Assembly (NCBI GenBank): GCA_015179045.1
Contig: WHUZ01000034.1
Span: 434,001-498,000 of the forward strand
Length of the DNA: 64,000 nt
Direction of reading: 5' to 3'
Origin: Kalaharituber pfeilii
Taxonomy: Eukaryota; Ascomycota; Pezizomycetes; Pezizales; Pezizaceae
Shown: in pieces, positions 21,177 through 33,072 of the stretch
Numbering within the stretch: the stretch's first letter is position 1
How the letters are laid out: each line of letters starts with the position of its first letter
Program-made: the position numbers and the translations under genes
The notes under the pieces: model-generated
Database searches by the model: none
Told to the model about the DNA's origin: nothing
The model's input: only the letters and a program-made list of their open reading frames with translations

Positions 21177-24100
21177 AAAGATCATAGATGGCTGGGCACT
21201 CAGACTCGGTGTAGTTATTTGTTCTTGGAGGAGCAGCAGTACGTAGTCATGAATCCTACAAGGTTTTTAATCCACTAACGTGCCTGTAGGTTAAATCTAG
21301 AAGTCACATGGACGGAAAGTTAGAGATGGAAAAACAGAGTTGTTGATATCAGTGAATCTAGATGTGAGTCAGTGCAAGAGCAGATAATTTATTCACCGGG
21401 CTAACTAGTAATAGGACAACTACAAGGTCGTGGTATTTGATGGCGATTGCTTAATATTGGAGAATACTTGATCCAGAATGCGTACGATCCTCATCGTGTG
21501 TCAGACCAACTATTTCGGTGGCGTTTTCAACAAAGCGTACTTACGAATATGAGTGGGGAGCTGGAGTACCGATATTTGAGCATGATTTTGCAGGTTAAGA
21601 CATGATAGGTTATTAGAGAGGGCCATATGCGAAAGAGAGGTTTAAAGTGGAGTTGACGGCTAGATTGAGAGAATTATGTATAGAGTGGAATGGAGGCTGG
21701 TGATACTGCTGTATTAGGAAGTTGTCAATGTTTATCAAACCATTTGGGTTGGACACGAGACTACATTCGGGTATTAATGTCATAAACGGACGCGAGCGGG
21801 TAGTGGAACCCCTTTGAATACAAAATACAGTTGCAACGAAGTTAGTGAGCGGAGCGGAGAGTCTCCACACAAGTGAACGGATTTCAAGACGAAGTTAGGG
21901 AGAGCAGAAGAAAGGATGCGGGAACGTAGCGCAACAGTTAAATGACTAAGCAGAGGCTCTCGAAGGTTGACTTGTCAATCATGCCAAGCTCGTTTAGGCA
22001 ACAAATGTTCTGCTGCGAGAAGTGTCCTCGGTAAGGCGAATTCGAAGAGAGGTATGGATAGGGATAGGATGCCCTGTATGCCGCAGCACTTGCAAAAGTA
22101 TAATATGGTTGGCCGGGTACACTATGAAAGAAGATGGCGCATCTGCTTCTGAAACGATTGAACAGGAGGCCACAGAAGGTGTCTGTGATGTGGCAGACGT
22201 CCTATGGCATGCTAGCCCTAATGGCATGCTACCCCGCAAACACTTGCTACAGTATCTGCACGTTGCAGCCTCAATTTCATAGTGATTCAACCTCAAACTC
22301 TTATTTCATCACCACTAACACTCCTGTTGTCGCGCTCTCGCTCATCGAAATATTTGTGGTTGGATATAATTCTCCGATTTTGGCTACCGATACTATCAGT
22401 GCGGGCATACTTATGTAGAGTACCCTACATCATGCAAGAACATGTTCGGTACAGCTGTGAGACAAAGGATTGTAGGCCGAATGCTATATACACGACTGGC
22501 TATGAATGATGGAAGCTTCTGATAACTGACATCTGGATCAATGTGAAACAAGTTCTGATAACCATTACCTGTAAAGGTGCTCTTTCCTTGAAAGACAGGC
22601 CGGATACTCGCTATACCTCTTTTTCCGGCCTCAAGCCGTGTTTTCTGCAGTTCAGAAATCTCACAAAGCTATACACAGCTCTGACTTCCGACAACGAGGC
22701 TATGTATTATGCCAAACACCCTCTTTTCAAGACTACACATTCTTTACTTCTGCACCTAGGGTTGCATACATCTTAGAAGCAAGGTATGTCTTTCATACAT
22801 GAATTACTTAGATTCAAAGCATGCACTCCTGTTCCTATAGCTAAGTATCAATCAAAGACATACGAACTACTTACCTAATGTAATTTCTCTTCCTATCGCA
22901 TCTTCAACTGCAACCAAGATTTATCGCTGGCACCGCCACGCTACTTCCGCCAAAAAAAAAAACTACCACATCGGTCAGCTTCTACTACCGCATTCGGTAT
23001 GCACTTAGTCAACCTTCACACCCACTCGCTGTTTCTCCAAAAAAAAAACCTAGTCGGCAGTCTCGAACTCGTCGGGTGTAGTATATCGCATTCTGATTAT
23101 CGGTGTCGCAGCCTGACCGGCACTTCGATGTTACTCTGGTTGCCTTAACGCTAATCTGGTTGCACCTTAACGCCGACGTTCGCGGCCAACGTTCGTCGAA
23201 ATTGGTTGCGAATGATATCAGCTTCTTCGTCACCCGATTCCGGTCCTTGTTTCTCGAGTGTGGTAAGCATAGCAACCTTTGACAGTTGGACGTTTCGGAT
23301 TTTCCGTCTCACGTAGCGAATTTCCTTACATACGCATATTGTGGCAAATTTCCTGGTAAAAAACATATTTCGAAACGTGGCCTAGAGAATTGCGATTAAG
23401 CACATTTGCGGACTTTGAGTGTACATCTATACAAAGCTGTATTACCTAACTCTCTAGGTAGCTATACGCCCTTACATAATACATCACACACCATGTCAAA
23501 CTGATAATTCGAGGCTGTGGGCATGTTGTAAGATAATTGATTACCTTACAGTATTTAAGATAATTGATTACCTTACAGTATTCCGATTTACCGAGTTGGA
23601 TGGTAAACTAACTTAGAAACATGGAGGCATGTCGGCCATGTATCAAGCGAATACTATACAGCTCCTGATCTTGAGTCCGCTTCGAGTGTCTAGTCAAGAC
23701 GAACCGTAAGTAATATCTTAAAGATGATGGATATCTAACCGTTCCTGGGGACACAAATCGATGGGTTACATATTGGCCCTCCAGTACTATTCCGGACTCA
23801 TCAAAGCCGACTCTGCAGCAGTCGAACCTTTGCATCTAAGTAGGCCCGTGCTCTACGTGCAAGTCGCATCCACTGATGAGGAACGCTTCCATAGACGTAT
23901 CACAAGCCATAAACAAAATCCCTGCGAATAATTGATTAATTTTCAAATAAAAGGAAAGTGGTCAAAATAGAAATAAAGTAAAATTAATAAAATAACATTT
24001 AAATACATAAAGCAGAGGAGTATTTGCTGGGTATGCAGTTCGGCTTCGCACACAAGCCAAACTACGACAACTAGTACACGGAGTCAGCTTTTAATAGATG

Positions 24101-25914
24101 TCGCATAGCGACTGGGCACGGAGGCGAGCCTATACTTACCATGTATACAAGCGAATCTCGATTTTCCGGGAACAGTGAATTCAAAACAATAGTCCGGAGG
24201 GCTAATCGGGTCCGTATACAGGACTTGGCGGCGATTGGTTCACTATTAGTAGCCCTATTCCCGGTTGACAGGCCCACTACTGGTACTGCATGGTTCGAAA
24301 GAGAATCATTGGTTTCTAGGCCGCCCGTATCGCCCTGCTTGGAGAATTTGGAAACAAATTGAGCCCAACGGTTTGAAGAGAGGTGATATCCGATGTGGCA
24401 TACGGGGTTGCCAGTTCTGCCCAGTTATACTCCAGCTCAAAGTCCTGTAACACCCTGATAGACATGAGAGTGGGTATGATGCACTTATAGACCCATGGCT
24501 AGGGCCCAGATATATGTAAATTATACTAAGCTGCGCTGATAGTCTCTAGCCCTGCCATGTTAGAAATGCGAAGCATGTAGTTATAGAGTATACAATACAC
24601 AACATCACAGTGCCACAGCCGAGCTGTAGCATCTCTGTAGCTCTGTATCCCACGTCTTTCAGGTTCGCAGCCGTTCGTCTCCACCTCTCGGCAAAAAGGT
24701 AACAAATACGGCTACGTACTTGCAACTTGCAACCACGCGACTGCAAAAGAATAAGCCATTCCTTCACCACCCTCATCCACAAAGCCATTCATAACGTCAA
24801 CTTGGCCGGCCCAAATTGTTTTCGAGACGCACTAGTGGCTCAGTGACGAAGCCACTCCTGATCATCGCGTGATCAGCGGTGCAGCGCCTCACCGCCAGCA
24901 CCCACATGCGACAGCAAGTTCCCAGGGGTCGCAGTTCGCGGCACCTCATGCACTCTTGAACTGCAACTTGAGTGCTTGTCGTGCAACCCTTCTGCTCGCC
25001 TTTCCATGTCCGGTGTAGTGCGCTCGCATCCTTCCACCATTCAACTGTACATTGGTCTGCCTTCACATCTATTGGATCCCAGGCTCGTCCAGATCTTCCG
25101 CACTACTCACAAATATTCTATTTTTTCTTAATATGCAAAACAGCTAGCAAAGATGACGCTTCAGCAGGATTCTCATAGCAGATCAGCCAATCTGGTTGTT
25201 CTCGCACCTCCCGATGCCCGTATACCCCGCCAACCTGTCTGCTCTTTGCTTGACCATTCGATTGCTTTCTTGTCGTCGCTCTCAGAATGGTACATATACC
25301 CACCAGCACCCTCAAGACGGCGGGAGCCATGGTCAAGTCATCTCTCCGTCTTATCTCACTTGAGGCACAGGTTGTATCTCAAGATTTTTATTTCCCTTCT
25401 CCTGCTTGTGGGTGTCATTCGGTGAATACATCCCAGGCCTTTTCCTCAATCTGACCTCAACAATAATACCACCCGAATGGTGGGGGGTTCCTTTGCCGGG
25501 TTCATCTGGGATTTCCATTTTCGACTTCAAAGATAGAAATATTCGGGCCAATTTGCCCACAGAAGGCCAGCGGCCATCTACATTGAAAACTTATATAAGA
25601 CAACCCTCTGGCCATATTCGACCAGACTTTCCTTCTTCATCATCCCCCGTTGGCAGGACCACAGTGATCAATTCATTCAATCAACATTTCATTCATTCAG
25701 AAAAACTTCAATCGATACATTCCTTCAGACCTTCACTTCTTTGCAATATATTCTATACTATACATTTTAACTTTTGCATCTGAGGATTTTGTTTGATACG
25801 ATCCCACAGAGATCCCACAGATTTAAAACGGAGCCTGAATATTTTATCAAATCTTTACATTCTGTTTCTTCCGCTATACCTAATCTTACCAATTGACCAC
25901 CAAAAAGCTACAAG
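21177..25914. other. Gene-poor interval, 4.7 kb
   Basis: I see no supported coding region. It contains a perfect 27-bp tandem duplication at 23529-23582, listed separately. The word CTAATCTGGTTGCAC at about 23152 recurs at about 30438, suggesting a dispersed repeat. The last ~300 bases are pyrimidine-rich and AT-rich and form the likely promoter and leader of the DUF7492 gene. Confidence 0.45.
23529..23582. repeat. Perfect 27-bp tandem duplication
   Basis: The unit beginning TAAGATAATTGATTACCTTA and ending CAGTATT occurs at 23529-23555 and again at 23556-23582 without a mismatch. A perfect copy inside a diverged non-coding interval suggests a recent slippage or duplication event. Confidence 0.9.
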
Positions 25915-27102
25915 ATGAAGTACCTCACATTTTTGAGTGTTATTTTGAGTGGAGTCCTTTCTGTGCAAGGGCACAGTTGGGTTGATAATGTCAAGGTTGT
26001 TGGAGGGCCTGGACCAATTGATGGGAGCTTGGGATACATCCGTGATTTTCGTGAGTACTTAATCCCGCCGCCAGCTTCAAGTAATATATTCTAACCTTTG
26101 GCAGAGGGACATCTCGACGCTGTTAGCAGCTACCGGATGGAAAATATTGATATGCCTATATCCAAGCCGAACCAAATCGAACCGAAGCAAAATGAAAAGT
26201 TCCCAAGACTGAAGGCGTATCCAGGATCATTTGTTCAAGCCCAATGGCTTGAAAATGGGCATACCACGAATCCCGGCGATACAGATAATCCAGGCTACGA
26301 TGCAGGACCAGTTTACATTTACGGAACTACTGAGTACGACTCTGCAACAACACTGAAGGACATAAGAGGGTGGCAGCCAGGCTCGTCAAACAGAGGACTA
26401 CTTGCTACCGTACCCTTCGATGACGGGTTGTGTGCAGAACCGGGGAGTGAAGCTAAACCACGAGGTGCTCCGAGGTGGGCTAATGGTGGGGGAGGACCTT
26501 GCAAGGGACAATTTCAGATTCCTGAAGATGTTAAACCTGGTACTATGTACACTGTCTACTGGGTGTGGGACTTCAGCAAAAAAGTTGGGAACCTAAATCC
26601 CAATCATTTCGAGGTTGGTTTCTCTTTCTATTAATATTGTTTTATGAATCAATAAGCAGACTAACAAATGGTTTGGCAACTATAGTGGTACAGCTCAGTG
26701 CTGGATATTGACATTATCTCCCCACCGCCTGCATTCCCAGAGGATGATACTCCTGATACACCACCTTCTGCACCGGGAGACGACGATCAGCTTGACGATG
26801 ATGACGATGTTGATGATGATGGTGATGATGAAAAGAAACGCATTGATCGGGGCGATGGAAAGGATGATGTGGTTGATGGAGATGACCAGTTTGATGATAA
26901 TGATTTGATTGATGATGCTCTTGAGCAGGATGATCTGAGTGATGACATTCTTGGTCAAGATGATCTAATTGATGACGGTCTTGAGCAAGATGACATTGAT
27001 GGTCATTCCGATGATAAACTCGTCAAGAACGCTCCTAACAGCGTACCAACGCCAACCCTGCCACTTGTTAAGCGGAGTGCAAAATTCAAGGCTGCGTGGT
27101 AA
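25915..27102 (+). CDS. Secreted DUF7492 protein with acidic repeat tail
   Basis: Three exons: 25915-26050, 26105-26613 and 26686-27102 (introns of 54 and 72 nt), 353 residues. A signal peptide, MKYLTFLSVILSGVLSVQG, is followed by HSWVDNVKVVG, so cleavage after Gly would expose an N-terminal histidine. The ~200-residue body matches the fungal DUF7492 family: a LGYIRDF segment, PRLKAYPGSFVQAQWLENGH with the second conserved histidine, VYIYGTTE, a FDDGLC motif and MYTVYWVWDF. An N-terminal His plus an internal His resembles the copper brace of lytic polysaccharide monooxygenases; activity is an inference here. After ISPPPAFPEDD the protein ends in an Asp-rich tail with imperfect 14-residue units of the form DDLIDDxLEQ, then a basic C-terminus. 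The tail is not part of the usual family length. No GPI signal is seen. Confidence 0.82.
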
Positions 27103-28302
27103 TTTAGAGCCTGCCTCCTTTGCGGCTTTTGCTATTGAGTTGTCCCTTTTATCTTGCCTATTGCACTTCATGGTGTTCTGGTCTCCTTTGTGAATTGGCG
27201 TCACTTTCTTTCTTTCTTTTTCTTTTTCTTTCTTTCTTTTTTTTTTTTTTTTTGGCATTTAAAACATTGGGCTTTTCTTAAGGGTATTTCATTATGCATT
27301 TCGAGTTGCTCATGACATGGCATTATGGAAACGGAGTGGTTTGGCTGGTTCATACTTCTCTGTAACTTTCATGGAATTTGTTGGCTTTTTATTGGGTTAC
27401 TTTATGCTACTCTTTTATCTCTTCAGGTGGATGCTCGGGATTGGTTTTATCATGGCTACTACGACATGGAGACAGGAACGGAAATGGAAATGGAGTTGAA
27501 AATGGAGCATGGAAAGACATATTTTTGCATTACCTGGCACAATTCAATTTTTTTTTTATATCGTATGAAGATCAAGACAACTTTTTTTGACTTGCATCTT
27601 TCCCCTCAATGGAATATTTCATTGTTCTCTATCTCAAATAAATTTGTTTGTTAAACAGAGTTCATTGTCACAGTACTAGCGGTACCAGTGTTCTTGTGCC
27701 CCGTTGACAACGACTGTCATGTCATATCCATCCAGCAATTAATCTAAATATGACCTGCGCTATGCAAACCTAGATCGAATTGCAATCATGATGTTTACGC
27801 CATATTCACTGGCTCCTCTATTCTGACTAGCACTCATCCGCTACTTTTATCAGACAAGTTCATGGAATTCTATGCCTAATTATAACCCAGGTTCTAAGGC
27901 AATGAACCTAGTGATGAGCTTACAATACCATTCTGATCTCAGGTGAGATCAAGTTCAATACAATGCATTAGGGACCTGTCATCAAACTTTGCGGGAACAA
28001 GGAACTTGGGCCATGGAGGCCATCTCGGCAAATTCCGATGAATGGCTGTTTAAGGTCAGTTCCTGGAGTTGAGGTTGAACCAGGGTAAGCTTAGACGACA
28101 GATGCATGGCCGTTCTAGGGTTGGTGAGTTACTTGCTCATGAAAGTGCTTTCTTTGCGCCATGATGACCAGGGTGAGTCCACCGCATTCCAAGGTTAATG
28201 GATAGTGCTGAGCTCATATGTTTAACCTGCACTGGCCATTATCCCAGCACCCGACCGCAAGCATTCAAGAGAATCGAGATGAGGCTCACCAGGAAAAGCA
28301 AA
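27103..28302. other. 3' flank of the DUF7492 gene and intergenic DNA
   Basis: A TTTC-rich tract and T-run (27209-27253) follow the stop codon. No gene is recognised through 28302. Confidence 0.5.
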
Positions 28303-28758
28303 TAGAGACCTTTCGCAACAAGCTCTAGAGCTTCCCAAATGCCCCTGTAAGCTCTAGAGTGCCAAAAGACCTTTCGCATGAGCTCTAGAGCTTCCGCACA
28401 AACTGCACAGCAACGCCAAAAAAGGAGGTACCGGTCATTATGAGCTCCACTTTACACCTGCTGATTGAGCGCCAGCAACAGCGCTGAGATTCCCCCCTTG
28501 TACTTGAGTATTTGCTTCGTTTTCCTACTCCAAAGCCTATTGATTAATTATTTAGAGTTTGACAATCCTCAGGATACCTTCAGCCTTACCATAGCTATTG
28601 TAGTTGTTGAGATATTTGCAGCGAAAGTTGTAGAGCTTTAATCAGGGGGTGAAGCTTTTCGCTGGAGCTTCATGTAGCTCCAGAGCTTTAGCTGCGCCAC
28701 ACCTCGTTGACTAGCAGGGGTGCAGCAGGGGTCGGGAAGCTCTAGCGAAAGGTGTCTA
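28303..28758. mobile_element. Putative 456-bp terminal-inverted-repeat element
   Basis: The left end reads TAGAGACCTTTCGC and the right end is the reverse complement of TAGACACCTTTCGC. Just inside, both ends continue with AGCTCTAGAGCTTCCC-like words (GAAGCTCTAG on the right). A second CCTTTCGC-GAGCTCTAGAGCTTCC block lies at about 28371-28395, and GAGCTT/AAGCTC words recur inside. There is no coding capacity. It fits a non-autonomous DNA element, but only one copy is visible in this window. Confidence 0.55.
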
Positions 28759-29156
28759 ATAGCCTACTAGGATATTCTAGACTGCCAGGGTCCCCAGCCA
28801 AGGCTGTGAAAGCTGATGAAAGCAAATAGTATTTCTTGTCTTCAGGGCGCAGCACTGTATTGGCTATAGCTCAAAGAGCAAGGATAGCAAGGCTTCGGCA
28901 TTATCTTGAAGCGTTCAGTTAGGGTTCGGTGAGTACGGATTTAGACTCGAAGCAATGCAGATAATCACACCAACTACAATTTATGGGGCTAGATGCTATC
29001 GGGTTCCCTATACATCGTACTCTAGGTATCATGTCTATGTATAAATGCTGGAAAGCTGAACATAACTTCCTCACACTGCCCGCAAAAATGCACCATATGC
29101 GTGAGAACGTTCGAGGGCCCAATTGGGAGATTATAACATCAAGTTTGATTCACCAG
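28759..29156. other. Intergenic; possible 5' exons of the following gene
   Basis: No open segment here could be tied to the gene starting at about 29157. An upstream start exon for that gene presumably lies in this interval or within the first exon's surroundings. Confidence 0.3.
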
Positions 29157-29955
29157 CGATAAACCTTTACCAAATTCTGATGAGCGATGCCCGGGAGTTT
29201 CATTTGCTTCATCATCTGAACAATTACAAAGTCCAGTCTCAGCACAACCAACACATGCACAAGAAAATGGACACGTACATAATCTGAACTTCAGCGAAGA
29301 GGTTTCTAAAGGATTCTCCAAAGAGCAAGTTGATCAAGCATCGGTTTCCGCAGTACTTTATCCATGTTTGGGGATAAAAATCTGCTGAGGAAATGAGTTT
29401 TTGCAGTAGAGTTTGTTCAGGTCTACAGACGCCCGTTGAGCACTCTGGCCGATGCATTCATTGTCTCAGGCATGGTTATTTGGCAAATGAAAGCGGGAAA
29501 CCACGACCTCAAGTAAGATATCAAGGCTTAGTCTTGTGCCCATCCAGGCTGCTGATGAGAAAGTCGATGCTGTAAGATTGAAAACTCAGCATATCCAATC
29601 GATTGCGCTAGGAGCATCTTATGCCACGATGCAGGCCCTTTCTGGAAGGAATGATATGATGAATAAGTGGATGTTGTACATTGAGGAGTGTGTGAAGTCC
29701 GGTGACAAATATTGTGCTGTCATCAAGGTATTGCGGAAATTTATAAGAAAAAAGTTCTCAAACAGAGGAAGGAAGGAACTCACTGGTAAGCGTTAGGATG
29801 ATTCCTTGGAGTTGCTAATAACAACTGTAGTTGGTGAAAATATACAGCGTATTGAGTATCATAGTGCTTACGCAATCGGGATTTTTATATATCCAGAAGA
29901 GTCTGAATTTGGGCGGTTGTTTGAGATGCTGGAGATTGCTGATTTTCTGGTTTGA
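29157..29955 (+). CDS. Unrecognised multi-exon gene (5' end unresolved)
   Basis: Four segments join with agreeing phases. 29157-29352 (after TTCACCAG) contains NSDERCPGVSFASSSEQL. 29421-29512 contains LADAFIVSGMVIWQMKAGNH. 29577-29785 contains QALSGRNDMMNKWMLYIEEC. 29831-29955 ends in ESEFGRLFEMLEIADFLV and TGA. Introns are 68, 64 and 45 nt; the last has GTAAGC, a GCTAATAAC branch-like motif and TAG. The 64-nt intron uses a weaker TAAG acceptor. A competing in-frame reading with a 35-nt intron (29513-29547) exists but is unusually short. No start codon was found for the first segment, so the 5' end is missing. I do not recognise a domain. It could be a real lineage-specific gene or a decaying one. 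Confidence 0.42.
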
Positions 29956-32900
29956 ATAGACTGTTACTACTTGGGAACTTGCATCGGACTATGGGGGTTT
30001 GTATTTTTATTTCCAAATCAAAAGGCCTGGCTTGGTTCATTACTAACCCGAGCCCGAGATTATTCCACAGCAGGTAATTCACGAAATTATTATGATCACC
30101 AAAATTTATTTATTTTGTTATATGTGTTATGGGAGGCCCCACGAAGTGGGAGGTGAAACCCTGTAGTTGTTGGAAATGCGATTACCGTTTTTGGGTGTCC
30201 GGGGTATCGAAGTGGTGACTAATATGGTATGGGTGGTAGTGGAGGGTAAATCCGGTGGAGAAAACGCTTGTCTGATGGCTTAGGGTAACCAAGCATTGGG
30301 ATATGTTTCAGATGAGGAAAAGGTGTGTTTAATTACATATTTGGATAATGGTGTGAAACGGTGTAGCGGTCGCTAGGATGAATAGTGAGTGAAAAGTTAT
30401 GCAGCCGCATGACGGTTGGTAAAAGTACCCATTGACCTAATCTGGTTGCACTATTGGCCGTTCTTCATGGGCACGGTACATCAGTGTATTGGAAGGCCGG
30501 CTGGCTGAAATGCTAATTCTAATGTTTCACAACCCCGTAAGAAATTTATTTCAATAGACCGCCGGCTTGATAACTTACACATATGAGGATGAAAGAGTAG
30601 CAACTGATATTTAACACAAAATTCTATCTATTCATGATTTCTATAAAGGTAGACATTGATCTAGAGAAGATTGTAGTAGACACCACTGGCATGTCTTGAT
30701 TTTATCGGTAAGAATCAACCCCTGCCTCCATAACAGAGAGCATCCCACCGGCCTTTGGAACCATATATTCTACTGTATGTCTATATTCAATATTGTTCGC
30801 ATCATGTACTCTACACATAACTAGTCATGGGAATTTATCAATTTACCTGACAAGCAGGAATCTCAAATGTAAACAGATCTCTGCTGCAGGCAAAACAAAA
30901 TCAAGACAAGGAGACATACCGGTAGCCCATTCTGTTACCATTAGATTGTATGTATGCAGTCTCGAACCAGACTACCGCTTAGTGGCTGACTAAGCTACTC
31001 CACACTACGCGGTTGGTATGTACAGTATGTACGTTTTTCAGGACTTCCTCAATTAGCCAGATTGGGCTGCTGAGTTACATCAGACAGAGCTACGATCCGT
31101 CCCTTTCAAACCACGGGGAATCACATATATCCACCTTACAAGTTTTGCCATGGACCCGTAAATGCCACAGGTGACCAAGGAGTGTTGTTTCAAACATGAG
31201 CTCTCACTATCCATTGTATGTTTGAAGCCTCACTATGGTTCATTCTAACCATCCCATGGTGGGCATGTAGACCCTCTACAATTTGTTTCACAATATCCTT
31301 TTTATTGTGAAGTGACGGCTGCTAGCAGCTCATTAAGGTTACCGGCCTGTGAATACCTATTCGTTATATCCCTGCCCTTTCGCAATTAACAGTTAGAAAG
31401 GCTGACAAGAACTTTGCTTACATGCCAGGGATGCCACGTGCGGATGGATGGTGTGTTTGGATACTGAGCCGCATTGGCATTGATACTGATCATTTTGGAA
31501 TTTCGAAATGATTGATTTCGAGCTCAGGATCTAGAATATGAAGTATGTAAGGCGTATATATGGAGTTATTGAATAATTAGTGTGTGTGTTTACTACCGAT
31601 ATTGGGAAGGAGTAGCTTGGCGTGTAAAAGAGATTCAAGGTTTGACTGATTGGAGAGAAGAAATTGACAGATAAATAGGATGACTTTGGTTTGAGGTTGA
31701 AAGTCGTCCGCAATTGAGCGCAACTATTCGCGATGAGGCGTAATTGCCGGAGTTATTTTGTAGTCATATAGGCACTGTTTTAGTCGTGACTGTGTTTTTA
31801 CCATCCATGGCCACACCGTTTATACAATGGCGCTGCGACGAAGTCAGGGAAGAGGATGTGGGTAGTACCTGATTATGCAATGGAATTGTTCCTTGGTTTT
31901 GATATTTGGATGATGTTGAAAGTTTCTGTTAAATTCAATATGGGGGGAGGTCAGTTCTTGGAAAGTCATTTTCCATATTTGGTATATTAATTTTATACGG
32001 TAAAAGATGATGATAATTCTTGATATTCTAGAAGGCGATTCAATTTCTTGAGTTGTGGCTAGAGATGAGACCGAGTTCAGCAAGATCAAGGAAATTCGGT
32101 TTGGGGAGTTTATACCCAGTAATTTACTTTTATCATCTTTTTAGGTGGAGACCCTTTGTAGATAATCTGTTTTATTATGGGAGATTTTGTACTTTAGAGG
32201 TAATAAGTTTATTTTACCATCATTTACGTTGTTTTTCTTTTCGATTTATTTGGAGGAGGAAGGGGCAAACGAAGTTGGGGGGGCAAAGCCGATTGCACAG
32301 GCAGCAACGAGCATTGTTTCATCTACATGGAGACTCCAATTAGCATATCGATACTTGGACTGTCCGTATGGTGCATATTATTGTCGAAGCTGGGATTTAT
32401 TAGAGCACGTAGCACATGTATATTGATATCACGCAAAGTTGAAAAGATACTACTACTCCGAAGTGGCACCCTGATATCTGGAGCCAAGTCCAACAGAAAT
32501 TATGGCAATCGATGTTAACAGGACAAGCACTTGTAGCTTGTTCGCTGCAGTTGACATGTGATGCTAGAACCTCCATCATGGATGCCTCCTCCATTACCCT
32601 GAGCAGAGTGTTACAGTCCCTGAGCTAAGGTTTGTCACTACAAGTGACCTGGATGCTTATTTTCAACTGATCTAAAGTTGCCTTCACTGCCTCCACGAAT
32701 TCTGTTAGAAAACTGGGAATTCTGAGATTAGAAAGCCTAAGACGTAAAGTAATCGAGTCCTCTATCTGCTTGGTACAGAGTTACTATTGTCTCATTAACA
32801 GATAGACAAGAATGCAGCCTTCATTCCATACCCAAATCACAGCATTTTATGGTTGACAGATGATGGAAGGAGATTGGCTACGTATGAGCAGCGTAAAAGT

Positions 32901-33072
32901 CATGCCTATCAGGTTATTTGAAGTCTGGAAATACCCGTAGGGATGAGTGTATATTGAATCTTTTTGTCTCGATATAATACAATAATTACACTATATCCAC
33001 ATTGCACTCAATTGATTTGAGTTTCTTGCTATTATCCTCAAAATGATCCTTCCTAGCTTATGGAGGAGCCGT
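29956..33072. other. Gene-poor interval, 3.1 kb
   Basis: No coding region is supported. The open frames present are short and lack family features or plausible splice partners. The right end is the 3' flank of the minus-strand F-box gene. Confidence 0.5.

Noticed and set aside
23045..23065. GTTCGAGAC word on the minus strand resembling a tRNA B-box
   Set aside because: The flanking bases do not form a five-pair T-stem and no acceptor stem or A-box lies at the right distance.
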